Of a stretch of 64,000 bases of DNA, positions 1-12,207 are shown in pieces; positions within the stretch are counted from its first letter, which is position 1, and every line of letters starts with the position of its first letter. The stretch covers positions 496,001 through 560,000 of the forward strand of contig WBMW01003826.1 of NCBI GenBank assembly GCA_013396635.1, written 5' to 3'. The notes below the pieces were generated by a model that saw only the letters and a list, made by a program, of their open reading frames with translations, searched no databases and was not told where the DNA came from. Position numbers and translations under genes: made by a program. This DNA comes from Penelope pileata. Taxonomy: Eukaryota > Chordata > Aves > Galliformes > Cracidae.

Positions 1-640
1 TGAAAGCATAAGGACTTCTAAGATCTTGGGATCAGAAAAGAGCAATAGTAGGTCCTGTGTTCATCAATGATTATGCTTACTAGAAGGTGTCAGATCTCCC
101 ATGTAAAGTAATAGTGTAAGACAGTGTAACAGCTTGACAGTTACGTGTCTTTTTCCACCTCTGATCACTCTGGGCTCACAAAGCTGAAAATACAGTTTGT
201 ACCCCTAAAGGGATATGAATATATCTTGGAGCTAAATATATCATACCCAGCAGTTTAAGACAGGATTTTGGTCTGCTAGCTGAGCTTGAAGCAATGATAT
301 GAATTTTTGAACTGAATACTGTTCCACAGTATTTGAATCATTTTGTACTGGAGTATGGTTCATGGCAGATAGTCTATCTGAATGTTCTCCCAGCTCTTTA
401 ATCCAAAGGCATGAAGCTGATCCTAGAGCATGAAAACCAGCTCTCCTCTCCTAAGATAAAATGAATTTCTAAGAGGAAAAATGAAAAGGGCTTTCAAGTT
501 TACGATATGCAGCAGTCCTCAAGAAGGACCCACACTTTAAAACATGGCTCTGTGAAAACATTTAAAAAATTGTGGGGCACAAATTGAGTACTTGGTAATA
601 TATCTGGAATTTTTCCTTGTACAAACAAAAATTGAAAAGT
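1..640. other. Unannotated AT-rich DNA
   Basis: I see no gene, repeat family or regulatory motif here. The sequence is AT-rich, without open frames of useful length. Confidence 0.5.
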
Positions 641-742
641 TATATATGTAACATACATATGAGTATATATATAAAAGTATACATTTTTATATATTTAAGC
701 ATACATATATCTATGTATTTTATATAAATATACATATCTTTT
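641..742. repeat. TA-rich low-complexity tract
   Basis: The tract consists of broken runs of 'atatat', 'acatacat' and 'tataaa' for about 100 bases. It looks like a decayed (TA)n/(CATA)n microsatellite. TATA-like words inside it are a by-product of composition and are not evidence of a promoter. Confidence 0.75.
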
Positions 743-2847
743 CTCCCTCCAGTGATTTTTATATAGCTGTTCATACAAAAGCTGCTTATAATCTTGATTT
801 AGAAATCATCACCACAAACATGCACCTAAATTAATTCGTCTGAAATTGTCATTATTTCTGAAATTCTGTATTCATTGATAGTGTTCAACCTGAACAACAC
901 ACAAAGCAATTACCAGATAAAGTGTTAGACAGCAAGAAATCTCATTTAGTTAAGAAAACTAAAACTTAAGGGAACTTGGGTTGAAGTTGCCATATAACCA
1001 TAGACATGCTGTTTAATTACTTTGGGTATCAATTATCTGGCTGTAAACTGAGAATCATAGTAATGTCTGCTTTTCTGCATAATCAGTTTTTGCTTTGATG
1101 AGTTTATCAACTAAATAGGAATACAAAAAGCTGTTTAACACGCAAGTGTAAACATATGTCACAAAACGCCTTTGCTGGACTGCTAAAGGTTATTGTGATC
1201 ATCAGTGCAAACAATCAGATAATGTCCAAATGAACACAATTGTCTAATTCCGCAGCTGGGCTTATTTGTCATAATTATGGGAAATTGCATAAGCATGTGC
1301 CCCATTGGGAGTATCTTTGGAGTTTCAATCTCTAAAACTGTTGCAGTCATGAGAAGTTACGTCACACAATCTTCTCACTTGCTAGCTGAATAAAACTTCT
1401 TTTGCATAGTTAGTGAAACTAAGAAATACAATTATTTCTTTTGAATAGTTTGAATAATAAGGTGATTTCCTAATTGATATATGTAAATTGATGCAGATTT
1501 TAAATTTCAACTACCTAGGTACATGCAAAGTGTATATATATTCAGCAGATGAACCTTACTACGTATACCCATCTATTGCAGTATGAATACGTAAGTTGTT
1601 AACTGGTTTATTACAGTTTTTTACAGAAAAGATTTTGAATACTCCAGTATTTTTTTAGATTAGTTATTTGCCACTGGCACCCAGTGGCTCCAGGGATTAG
1701 ACATGCAGATTGAATTTTCAATTAAAATTAGTCTGTCTTTCAAAAACATCCTTGTCTGCAGTCAAAAGGTATGGGTACAAAGGTTTCTCTTCAGTCAGTG
1801 ATTTTCAATATTGAGCCATCTTTTGGTACACCTGAAATAAACAGCGTTATACTAATAGTTATAAAATGGCAATGAAATTTTGAATATTTTAATTTGATTC
1901 TGAGCTCAGTATAAAAGAAATGTTATTAATAGGAGATATTTCCTTTATAGCTATACTCTTATTTATGTTCAGAGGATAAATGGCTAATTTTTAAATGCCA
2001 TTTGCTGCTCCCAGAAAGCAGTCAATCGACAGCTTTGGAGGCTGAACTCCTTTATTTAGCCACAGAGAATATGTGAAATGAGCAACAGCTGCAAAAGGCT
2101 TGCAATACTGCCCTGCCAATGTAGCATACATATGACCAAAGGGAAAATCCTTTTAAAATTCCATTTGACGAACACTATTAACAGAAGGCATTTGTTATAA
2201 GGTACCTGAAAAGGAGTCTGGTTCTGTGTTCCGTTTTGGACATAAGCCACTGCTTACAATAGCCTTTGATGCTGTGAGCATTTTCAAGGAAAGAGAATTA
2301 AATGTCTTTGTGTTTTGCTGTTTCTTTTTTTCTTGTGAAGCAGAATGTTAGGATAACCAAAAATGTTCAAAATGTATTGTCTCTGGGATGCCTGCGTCAC
2401 CTCAGAGACAATTTCAGTCTTTGAGATATTTCAGTTCAAATGCTATGACTGACTGAGAATAGAAATGTATTCTCAACTTCTGAACTCTCCAATTGTGTGA
2501 GTATCTGTATCAACACACAAAAAAAACCTATACAATATAAATTTACCAAAAACATCTTAAATACATTCTCTGCCCGTTGTGTAATCATGTAGCTCATGTC
2601 TAAAAATATCTCATGACATGTTTTATTTTCAGAAAGGATCAAAATGTCAAATCTAGGAACAGTTTTAGTACAGATACTATTGTTTCTCTTAAATTAAAAA
2701 AAAAATGCAAAGGTCTCTGAATAAATTAGAACAGTTGCCATAGAAACATAGTGAGAAAGAAATATTTATAGCTGCTGCAAGCAATCACTTTGCAGTTTAA
2801 TACTTTAAAATGTCAAGCAACACAATCTCTAAAACAAAATGAAATGC
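743..2847. other. Unannotated AT-rich DNA
   Basis: No recognisable gene or repeat. The open frames here (up to 68 codons, on the minus strand) have no domain, no coding-like composition and no flanking signals. Confidence 0.5.
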
Positions 2848-2868
2848 TTTTGTTTGTTTGTTTGTTTA
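2848..2868 (+). repeat. (TTTG)n microsatellite
   Basis: About five tandem TTTG units are visible ('tttgtttgtttgttta'). This is a short simple repeat with no associated element. Confidence 0.85.
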
Positions 2869-5800
2869 TCAGTCCTTATATTCGAAATTTTCTGTTAAAA
2901 TACATTTTCATTTCTTGTCTCCAGGAAAAAAAAGATATGAAATCAAAATCCTAATATTTTCTCTTTGGCTAAGAGCATTTTCAACTATAAAGACAAATAA
3001 CATCTTGCCAGACTTAGGTGTGCTATTATACAAATGTAACATTAAAGTCAACAACTGTAGATTTTTCAAAGCTAATTAAGTTAAAAATCTCTTTTAAGTA
3101 TCTAAACTCTAATGTTAATTGCAAGTACCAAAATGTACATGTCTTATTCAAAAATGCAAGATAGCAAGTACCTGATATTCCTACTGATATGAATGTTACA
3201 AGTGCTATTCCTAATCTGTATATTTGAATGTTATAATAATTTATCAGGAAGCACAGGAAAATTATTTCTGTATATATTAGATTTATATATGTAATATATA
3301 TTGTGAGAAGACACCAGCGTCATACTTTCGGAAAGTATGAGCTTCACTGAGTCTCAGAAATGCATTGGCTGTATGGTACCAGATAGTTAACACCTTCCTT
3401 TATGGGCCCGAACATTTGAAGGTACAGTAGGTAGCCACCTGAATGTAATGAAGCAGAAGGCTGTTCTCCTTCTCTTTCACAGATGGGGTCAAGGAAGAAA
3501 AATTTTCATGCACTTTGGTAACACAGACTGTTTCCCAAATGAAAATATATTCTTAAGTTAAATATTCAGTTCCTAACTTATGTGCTATTTCAGCACAGTC
3601 TTTTAAATAGAAATGTGTTTTTAACTTTGGCTTATTTAAATACTTGAGCAACTGCCATACGGGTTCTGCATTCAAGTGAATCCTACCTAGGCACAACACT
3701 AACCATGTGCCAACTTGCATACATACGGATATCTCTAAGGAAATCAGAGGAGATTAAGAAGATAGATAGAGGGGAAAAACTACAAAATAAAGGCAAATAG
3801 TTTTTACTAAACTCCATGAATGAGAAATGAATCCCTATTAAAGCTAGAGGGATTCTTTCCTTATATTGTTAGAATAGGGGCTAAAAGCTGAATTAATCTA
3901 ACCTGTCTCAAATAGAGATAGAAATATTGTGAAAGAACAGAAATAAGCCAGACATTCACTTTTGATGTACACTTATTTATTTTCAGGATTTTACTCTGCA
4001 AATAACTGCAAAATGCTGTAAATTGTATCAGCAAATCAGTTCTAGTCTTGATGGAAGTATGATATACGTTACTGTGTTGAATAGACACGTATGCGTTTAC
4101 AGAAGACCACCCCTTCTAAAAGTTCATCTCCTCCTATTCAGCAATGTAGATTGTTGAAGTATTGAGAGCACTAAATAGAGGCAAAATACTTAACAGGAGG
4201 AAGAGCTCAGGTTTTCTTCTCTCAAGGAAACATATTCCTTCATATGACCATATATGATTTTACTATCAATCACAACAGATCTGCTAACTGTCTGCTTTGT
4301 TTACCAAATTGAAAATGATAATTTCATGATTTATATAACATTCAGGGAGAAAAACGATCTTGATATTTCTGCTTATACATTGGAAGTGAAATTTCTGAGT
4401 GCTATGTTTGGAAATAACAGGAAGTTTTCATGTCAAAAGACTTGGATTTCATGATTGTTTTAAATGTGTGCTAAGTTGTTTTAGAAGATATTTTCTTATT
4501 TTTGTCATGTTCCTCATCTTGAAAATTATTGACTTGCTCTGTCATTTCCCTGTTAGAGAATTGATTGTTTCCTTATATTTTGAAGATGTGCCTGTAGCAT
4601 GATTTCTTTTGCTTTTTCAGTTTAAATAACATATATAATTAAAAGTTTCTAGAAATGAACAGATCTTGCTAGCAGTTTGCTAGATTGTTAAACTCCGTGT
4701 TATTACTCATGAGGAAACACGTTGCTAATTGCCATTGCCATACACTATATTCTTAGGAATGTCAAATTTTTTTTAATGGAGGAAATTCTTTTAATGTGTA
4801 TGTAATTGGTATTCTAATGTGCTACATGACAGCAGTGTATTACAAGTGTACAGTGTCACTGATGATTAAGTGAATTGAAATATTTTTCAGTGCAGCAGCA
4901 AGTACAAAAATAATAAAATGTGTTCAAGGAACATCACAGATATATATATTTTTGAAATAAATTGTATATTAAGCAGTGCGTTGTGAAGAAAGGGGAAGAA
5001 TAGCAAGTGTGTAGCTTTACCTCACATCTTCCAAATAATCTAGGTTAGGATACACTGTCTCACACTTATTTACATGCCAGCCTCCAGCAGGATGCAGCTT
5101 GACCTCAGGTTGACTCCACAGTCACAAGCTAAAAGGAACAGTTATGCAACTCAGAATGGCTAAAATTAGCCATATGAAACCCCAGAAGGCTGGGATGATG
5201 GTACCCAGAAATCATGGAAATGTAAGGAAATATGTTTGCTTGTTTCATTGAAAGAACTGGCTTACATTATTGCAGCTTCCATTTTTACTACTCTTAAACA
5301 CCATTATCTTTCAATTTCTTGGCATAATTTTCTATTTGCCAGCTCATTTATTGCAAACTACAACAATCTTCCCTTTTGATGTAAGTTGTTTGGTGATAGC
5401 CCAAAAGCTCTTCTTCCATTTAAACAAAGAAAGAGAGAGAGGAATAAAAAGACGTAAAAAATTCAGCTGAGATTTTCTTTAAAAGCTTCAACTTTTTAAT
5501 TACTATCTGTATTCTGCACTACAATTTCTCCAGTGAAAGAATACAAATACTTCAGCAAGCAGCATACTTTAGAAACTGCAGATGAGAGGAAGAGCGGGTC
5601 CTCCCTCTCACATTTTTGCCCTTTTGGTGACCAGTGCAAGGCAGGATATGGCAAAGATATTGCTCCCCCGTACCACTTAGAGAAGTGGGGCTGCATCCCA
5701 AAGTGTCTGTCTTCATACAGAATAAAGACCCTGTAAACTTCCAGCAAGCGGTTTAGGGACCCATAGCATCTTCTGAGACTCCCTGTGAGAATTGACAGAA

Positions 5801-6580
5801 GGGCAGGTGACTCTTCTGAAACCTGTGCTACCATGTCAATGATCACTTATATTTTTAGTTATGCCCTCAGAAACAGAAATGTCTAACACAGCCTATTACA
5901 TTGTAGCTGCATGTACAAATGAGAAAAACTGAAAGACAGAAAAATAAAATGCTGCATACAAAAATGCTTCTTGATACAATCCAAGAAAAATGCCAGGGCA
6001 GAAATAAAAATAAATGAAAATTATGACCTTAGAAAGCAGTAGATCAGAATTGTTATGTTAGAAAATAGACATCATTAGTGATTAATCCAGAACAAAACAG
6101 ATAAACTAGTCTATCCATCTCTACTTTTAGACACCATTGCGAGAAGAATATGCACCAGGATTTAGCAAGGTTTAGATGTGATTGTTGAAACCATGCCTAA
6201 CTTTCAGACTTAGGTCTTGTGCCTCACATGTGGCACTGAGATCCATCCTGACTGGAACTTTGCTGGTGTGGGAAAGTAAAAACCTTATGAAAAGATTGGG
6301 CAAGAGAGAAAGACAGAAAAGATGTTAGCGTCACCTGCTTCCTTGTAGTCTTAAATAACACCTAGAACATGAGGTTTTTGTTATTTCAGTCAGATATTTC
6401 TTACATACCCTTTCCTTTCTCCACCAATTTTTCTTTTTTTCCTCTTCTTCTTTCATCTTCAGTTAAATAAAAGTCAGACTTATCAAAGTAAGCTGCTATC
6501 TTTTGCACATTTCTCAGACTAAAGAAAACAATGTTTTAAATAGTTCACTGCTTGTACAGATCTCAGCTGTCAAAATTTGT
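2869..6580. other. Unannotated DNA with one palindrome
   Basis: Mostly AT-rich sequence with no identifiable gene or transposon. It contains the 21-bp palindrome at 3320-3340, listed separately. A somewhat GC-richer patch at about 5500-5850 carries a 116-codon minus-strand open frame. I do not recognise its product and treat it as non-coding. Confidence 0.45.
3320..3340. repeat. Perfect 10-bp-arm inverted repeat
   Basis: The left arm 'tcatactttc' (3320-3329) is the exact reverse complement of 'gaaagtatga' (3331-3340), with a single g between them. The sequence shows this directly. There is no adjacent element it would belong to, and its function is unknown. Confidence 0.85.
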
Positions 6581-6606
6581 TGTGTAGAAAGATTGTGTAG
6601 AAAGAT
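6581..6606. repeat. Two-copy 13-bp tandem repeat
   Basis: The 13-mer 'tgtgtagaaagat' occurs twice head to tail (6581-6593 and 6594-6606) without mismatch. This is probably a recent slippage duplication. Confidence 0.85.
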
Positions 6607-8474
6607 TTCAGGTTAACCCAGATGTAGAGCAATACAATGCAGCACAGCTGAGTCCCTTTGTGGAGCACAGGAGGGAGAAAGAAGAAACTGCATGGATGGT
6701 CTGCAGTTCCCTCATCCACAGGAACTGTACTGTGGTGAAAGTGCTGCAAGAAACACTGCTATTACTATGCTGTAGCACGCAACTAGTGCTCCACAGATGT
6801 TCTGTTAAAGCTGGTAACAACCTGTGTTGTGCTTGCATTTCTCCTGTTCTGAGGTTGAAAGTAAGGGTCAGCTTTAGAAAAATAAACTGTGTTTTCTATA
6901 TTTGTAATACTTCTGTCTGCAGCAAGAGTGCTTGTGTGTGGTTGTTGAGACTAATGATTAGAGAGGGAACAATTATTAAAGGTCATTTTAGCTTTTTCTT
7001 TCATTTCACTCCCACAAGGAGTAGCTATTACTTTCAGAATCACAAACAAGACTTTCAACCAATACAGTCTTCTATAAAAGCTGTAGAGAGGAGAGCAAAC
7101 TTTTTATAATGGAAAGCTTAATTCTTTAAATTTCAAATGCCTAACTTTTGGTTGGTTGGAGAGTTTTTTTGATTTTGTTTTGGTTTTGCATTTTGCATTT
7201 TTCTTGTTTCCAAAAAGTCTAAAAGATTTGTAATGGTCATTATCTGCCAAGAGACTTAAAAAGCCTATCTCAGTAACCCAAACTTCAAATATTTAATATT
7301 GTAGAGTGAAAGGTTCATATAGACCGTTGTCTGAAAGGCAAATACTTTCTGGAAAATGAATATCATCTAGGGATATCAGGAAGCTGAAATTCACTCAATC
7401 CCTGACAGCTAGACATTTGTTCTGGTATAGAGAATTATTAATTTACTGAACTTCTGATAGCATACTAATGTTTTGTATGAAGTGCAGGGTACATCTGAAT
7501 CCCAAGGAGTATGCAAATTATAAAAGTTTATGGGAAAAAAAAAAACTCCATGAGACACTCTACAATATAATTAGGAGATAAGGTTTAACATAAGAATATA
7601 AAAAAATTGAGCATATTCTTTTCCTTTTTCCTGAGTAATGTAGCTGCAGTTAAAACTTCCCAATATCTCAATTTTAAGCATTTGCAAAGCTACAGTATAC
7701 ACCTGAGAAAGAAACAGGAGACCAGTTCAAAATTAAATCATGATCAGTTATCATACTGCAAGGAAAATATTGGTAAGACTTATTCTAAAGTAAGAATTTC
7801 TTCAGCAGACGTTATTATACTGTTGTCTGCCTAGAAGTGCCGACTACAATATCAGAGCTAAAAAAGAAATCTGCTAAGGTCAAGATGCAGCAGTAGTGTG
7901 CTCAAGAACTACCACCCATTAACAGAAAACACCAGGAGCTTATCCTTCCTTCACTGAGATTCCTGTATCATTTCTGGAACTAATAAATACAGCTCCAAAG
8001 TTTTTCAAAGGAAGAAAAGCAGTGAACTGAAGACTTTTCAGACCTTCATTTTGTGAAATGTCAGAGCATTTTGTAGTAAGGTCTTTAATTAACATCATCC
8101 ACGTTTTCACAGTTATTGTTCTTGGTTGGAAAACCAAAACAAATCCAAATTAGTCCTTATGACAGAAAATGGCTAATTTGACCATGTTATCAAGCAACAT
8201 GATATGATGCGTCTTGTAACAAGAGTCTGAACTTAATGACGTAGAAAGTCTCTTGCAACCAAGTGTCTGCATATATATACACATAAACCCAAAAGAGACC
8301 TTCTAACCATATCCAAGAAAAGGCTGAAGTACATGCTCTTTTCCAAGAATGCAAGTCCTTGGGAAGTGGGAATAGTAAGGAGAAGTTATAGTTTCTCTTT
8401 TTTTTTTTTCTCAATTAATGTATATTTAATTCTGAAGAAATCTGAGTGTAGTGCAATAAATCCTACTGTCCTTG
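6607..8474. other. Unannotated DNA
   Basis: No repeat family recognised. A plus-strand frame at 6660-7109 stays open for 149 codons and overlaps a minus-strand frame of 76 codons. Neither shows a domain, and a frame of this length can arise by chance in a 64-kb window, so I do not call a gene. The 10-mers at 6659-6668 and 6787-6796 ('tgtggagcac' / 'gtgctccaca') are inverted copies about 120 bases apart. Confidence 0.4.
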
Positions 8475-8600
8475 TTACAGGAGAGGTGTAGTGCATAAGG
8501 GATAATGGTTTTAAACTGAGAGAGGGTAGATTTAGATTAGACATTAGGAAGAAATTCCTTCCAATGATGGTGGGGAAGCACAAGAACACGGTGAGCTGTT
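8475..8600 (+). mobile_element. CR1 LINE fragment, near 3' end
   Basis: The segment 'taatggttttaaactgagag' followed by 'ggtagatttagattagacat' and 'aggaagaaattcctt' is the typical CR1 stretch between the end of ORF2 and the 3' tail. The same stretch is present in the fuller copy at 42155-42855. The copy stops at about 8600 without reaching the octamer tail and runs into ERVL sequence, so its 3' end was lost or replaced there. Confidence 0.75.
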
Positions 8601-8602
8601 TC

Positions 8603-9240
8603 TAGCTCAATGGGCCCACAAAACATCCAGACGTGGGTAGAGACGCAACCTACAGGTAGGCTCATGATGAAGGGGTGGACTTGACCATCAAGACCATCAC
8701 ACAGGTCACCCATGAATGTGAAACAAGTGAAGCAATCAAGTGAGTTACACAAGTCTTCCTAGAATAGAAGGTATTGGCTAGGATTTTGGTATGATGGGGA
8801 CTGGCAAATGGACTGTATTGTGTCGCTACCGTGAACCCACCAGGCTAAGTGCTGCATACTCACCATGGTGGAAGCAACAAGCAGATAGCTGGAAACATAT
8901 CCTCTAAATCATGCCATTGTCCAAAACATCATCTTGGGCCTTGAAAAGCAAGTTTCATGGTGACATGGCACCCCAGAGAGAATTGAGTCAGAAAATGAGA
9001 GTGACTTCTGAAATACCCTTGTGAGCTCCTGGGCCAAGGAACACTGCCTTGGTTGGGTGTATTATATCCCATATCATCCAAAGGATCCATTCAGCAAGTA
9101 ACCTTTCTGGAGTCAGCAGAGTAGGTGGGAGAAGAACAGCTCCTGCTGAGGTGCTATAAGAAATCCAACAGTTACCCATCCCTGAGAACAAAAAGGGATT
9201 TTTTTTTTTTCTTTGCTAAGGGTTTTTTACTACCTTGCAG
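8603..9240 (+). mobile_element. Decayed ERVL-type endogenous retrovirus, integrase region of pol
   Basis: The nucleotide sequence resembles the integrase part of avian ERVL pol. At 8711-8720 there is a His codon and a Cys codon of what would be the N-terminal zinc-binding segment, but the neighbouring second Cys position reads Ser. From 8799 one frame reads D-W-Q-M-D, the usual context of the first catalytic Asp (codon 8811-8813). In that same frame there are stop codons at 8832-8834, 8886-8888 and 9009-9011, and the position expected for the second catalytic Asp reads Glu (8991-8993). The zinc-binding part lies in a different frame from the catalytic part, so there is at least one frameshift. 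No gag, protease or RT portion is visible. The element is an inactive fossil. Its boundary after about 9160 is uncertain. Confidence 0.8.
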
Positions 9241-9450
9241 AGCACAAATTCCAGAATTTCATATAATAACATGACCACTCTATAACTTAGCAAAGAAAAG
9301 TGCAGTCAGGGAATGGATTTCACAGTATGAAGAAGCCCAGGAGATTTTAAAAGAAAAGGTGAATATGTATCAGTCACTCGGACCCATCTACCTAACTCAG
9401 CGCCTCACTTCATACCAAGGCAGGAAAGAAGGACTATTGGTGGTGGCTAT
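9241..9450 (+). other. Unresolved sequence between integrase fragment and LTR
   Basis: About 210 bases lie between recognisable integrase sequence and the LTR of the same strand. By position they would be the 3' internal part of the same ERVL copy, but I do not recognise the sequence itself. It could also be host DNA or another insertion. Confidence 0.3.
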
Positions 9451-10005
9451 GGGTGATGGCTTTTGGCTGGCTGAAAAAACCTGGCAGGCACTAGAGGGAC
9501 TGAAGTAAGTGCCTGCCACCCAGTTCCCCAAAGGTAAGGGGTGATGGCAAACAAAGGACTGCAGGAGGGTTGCAGATGAAGAGTGTCCTGCCAGCAAGGG
9601 GGACTGATGGGGCACAAGGAGCTGGGAGGGGACAGAATGTCTGAGCCAAACTGGGTGAAGTGATATTCTATACCATATGGCATCATGGGAAAAAAAAAAA
9701 AAAAACCTGTGGGGAGGTGGCTGGAGGGGCAGCTACTGCTTGTAGACTAGCTGGGCATCAGTCGGCAGGTGGTGAGCAATTGTATCGTGCATCACTTGTT
9801 TTGTAAATATATATTATATTATTAGCATTACTATTATTATTTTCCTTTTTTCTTTCTTTTCTGTCTTAGTAAATAGTTTTTTATCCCAAACCATGAGTTC
9901 GACTTTGTTTTTCTTTTCCCTGATTCTCTCCCCCATCCCTCTGGGAAGAGGGAGTGAACAAATGGTTGTATCATACTTAGCTGCCTGCCAGGTTAAATCA
10001 CAACA
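9451..10005 (+). mobile_element. ERVL-type LTR (3' LTR of the fragment upstream)
   Basis: The segment ends with 'ggttaaatcacaaca' (9991-10005), the usual 'CA' terminus of this avian LTR family. It carries the family's landmarks in order: 'gagctgggaggggacag', 'attctataccatatgg' followed by 'catcatggg', 'gtgagcaattgt', 'tctgtcttagtaaatag', 'gattctctcccccatccctc' and 'gggagtgaacaa'. The TATA-box position is disrupted by a run of 16 or so A (9690-9706). The start is estimated from 'tggcttttggctggctga' at about 9456. It lies on the same strand as the integrase fragment upstream, as a 3' LTR would. Confidence 0.75.
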
Positions 10006-11759
10006 CCTACACGCACTCCGGTTTAGAAAAGAAAAGCTGCGTGAAGCATGTCATTAAAGATGAATATTGAATAGAAATTATTAGTAAACTGTAATTTCTT
10101 GACCCCTTTGGGTAAACAATAGCAGACATCTTCCAAGACAAATATTCAAACTTCTTTATTTTTATGATTTGTTTTGTATTTCTTACGATTGAAAAGCAAA
10201 GGCAAGAATTTACTCAAATACTTTTTTTTTTTTGATCTAGGTAGAATAATGCTTTAATATGCAGATCAATTCAGAAAAAAAAATTCTGTATAAATATAAT
10301 TTCATTCTTTGAGCTCACAATGAAGATGGATAACAGCTCTAAGTATGTTAATTTGCAGTAGGAGAAATAAAGCAAAAGTTATTAAGGGAATTTTATGACC
10401 TGATGTGACTAACAGGAAATATTTGATAAAATGCTTTTTATTGGTAGAGGAAAGTAATATTTTTTGACTGAAAAACTGTGTTTTTAATTTCTGTGCTTTT
10501 TGCTATCACCATCAAGGTTTTGCAAAGTAATGAAATTCACATTTTACAATCTTAACTATCATAAGTTTTAAACAATCCAGGGAAAATTGCAAGTCAGGAT
10601 CCTAACATGATCTCTTTTTTCTTCATGGTTGTTTGCATATAAAGTATACATATATGTCTGTATACATATATGAGTTTGTGTATGTGGTAAGTGTGTGTGA
10701 CTGTAGCACCTGAGCTGACAACATCCCCTATAAAGATGTTTGCATTCTTTTAAATAGCTTCTGAGGGACAAAACTGAAATGTTTTGATTGAAATTTTCCA
10801 CTGTAGATTTATGCATCAGGCAGTATTTTACTCAAAATAGTTCAGCTATTTCAGAGAATGGGATTAGGCGATGTTGTTTTACCAGCAGTGCCTTGCAAAA
10901 TCTGGAACAGGACCCAGAAGCCGTTAGTTATGTCATTTGTCTCTGGCAGCAAATAGCAGAAAAACCAAATGCTGACTCAATGTCTGCTTGACTTTCCAAT
11001 CCTCAGAGAAGTAAGCAGAAAGTTTTTGCTACCAGACTACCTGAAGTAGCGACTACAGGTTCGTTATCTAAATGTTTTATTGTATCCCATAACTATGAAA
11101 GTTTTATTTTAAAAAGTTCTGTTTTAAGTGCAAGTTATGAGAAAGTGCAGAGAAGATGAAGCTGACTTCCCTCTGTTAAACTCTAGCTCACCTTACAAGT
11201 AACAGAGGAGAGTAATTGGTGAATTTTCTGCTGTATTCCTACATCGTGATGTTTTTCTTATTAGACAATAAAAACTCCTTTCACTGTTGTTTTTTTTTCT
11301 CCTTTCCAGAAGTCTTCTATTTCATCCACTGATCTGTTAGTTGTTAAAGAGCCTAAACATCTGTTTCCTTCACTATGTGATGTAAAATCTTTGGATGATT
11401 TCTCATCTTTTCTCTATTAGATGACTTTTTAGAACTGTTAAGTGTGATACATGAAGTTGAAACGTATTTGTATTCATAATGCAAGCCTTTATCAAATCTA
11501 AAAGAGCAGAGATTAGTGGAATATTCATTCTGACTACTTTGTGGCATGCTTCTGGGCATGATATCACTCAAGGCACAAGGGGCTAGAGTGCTCTTAGCCC
11601 TTCCAGTACCCCACATGCATTTGTCATAGTGTCTCCATTTGCTGTAAAACAAGAAACCTTTCAAGAAAACCTCATGCAGGAGTCAGACTTCTCAGCCACC
11701 AAAGCTTATCAGTTCCTGTACCTGAGCATATATTCAGAACAAAAGAAGGAGCCCTCAGC
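10006..11759. other. Unannotated AT-rich DNA between two LTRs
   Basis: No similarity to retroviral internal sequence is visible, so the two LTRs on either side are probably separate insertions. Only short homopolymers are seen. A 103-codon minus-strand frame at 11353-11664 shows no recognisable domain. Confidence 0.45.
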
Positions 11760-12207
11760 CCATTAGCTCAGACTGTAGAGAAAGCCTGATGGAGCAGAAA
11801 AGTTACTTCTCCACCTTCACTTTCTAAGCCACAATTGGGGCAGCAGGTGCAGGGCAGAGCCAGGACAGCTGGCCTGAATTAGGCAAGGATTATTCCATAC
11901 CACATAACACCATGTAAAAGGCTATAAAGCTGTGGGGAATTTTTTGAGGCTGGCTGCTGCTTGGGAGTTGCTGAGCATTGTTTGGTGGATGGTGAGACCT
12001 TGCCTTGCGGGTGGAATGTGGGTCAGTTGGTGAGTAATTGTGTTGTGGTTATGTATATATGTTGTTATTGCATTTTTGTTTCTGTTTTCCTTTTCTGTCT
12101 TAGTAAATAGCTTTTAGTTCAACTGGTGAGTTCTATTTTGTTTCCAATTCTTTCCCTAGCCCCACTGTGATGTGGGGAGTGAGTGAATGTCTGTATGGTG
12201 CTGAGTC
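11760..12207 (+). mobile_element. Solo LTR, ERVL-type, degraded
   Basis: It shares the landmark order of the LTR at 9451-10005: 'gccaggacagctggcc', 'attccataccacata', a TATA box 'tataaa' at 11923-11928 followed by 'gctgtggggaa', 'tctgtcttagtaaatagc', 'gtgatgtggggagtgagtga'. The last bases ('gtatggtgctgagtcata') are eroded compared with the usual terminus. No internal retroviral sequence is attached and I cannot identify target-site duplications. The left edge is approximate. Confidence 0.7.

Noticed and set aside
641..742. TATA-box promoter
   Set aside because: The TATA words come from a (TA)n low-complexity tract with no other promoter evidence.
6620..6840. Large hairpin or MITE around 'tgtggagcac'
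   Set aside because: Only 10-base arms match exactly and the spacing of the other similar words does not allow a continuous stem.
6660..7109. 149-codon plus-strand open frame, the longest in the window
   Set aside because: No domain or coding-like composition. It has no supporting splice or promoter context, and a frame of this length can arise by chance in a 64-kb window.
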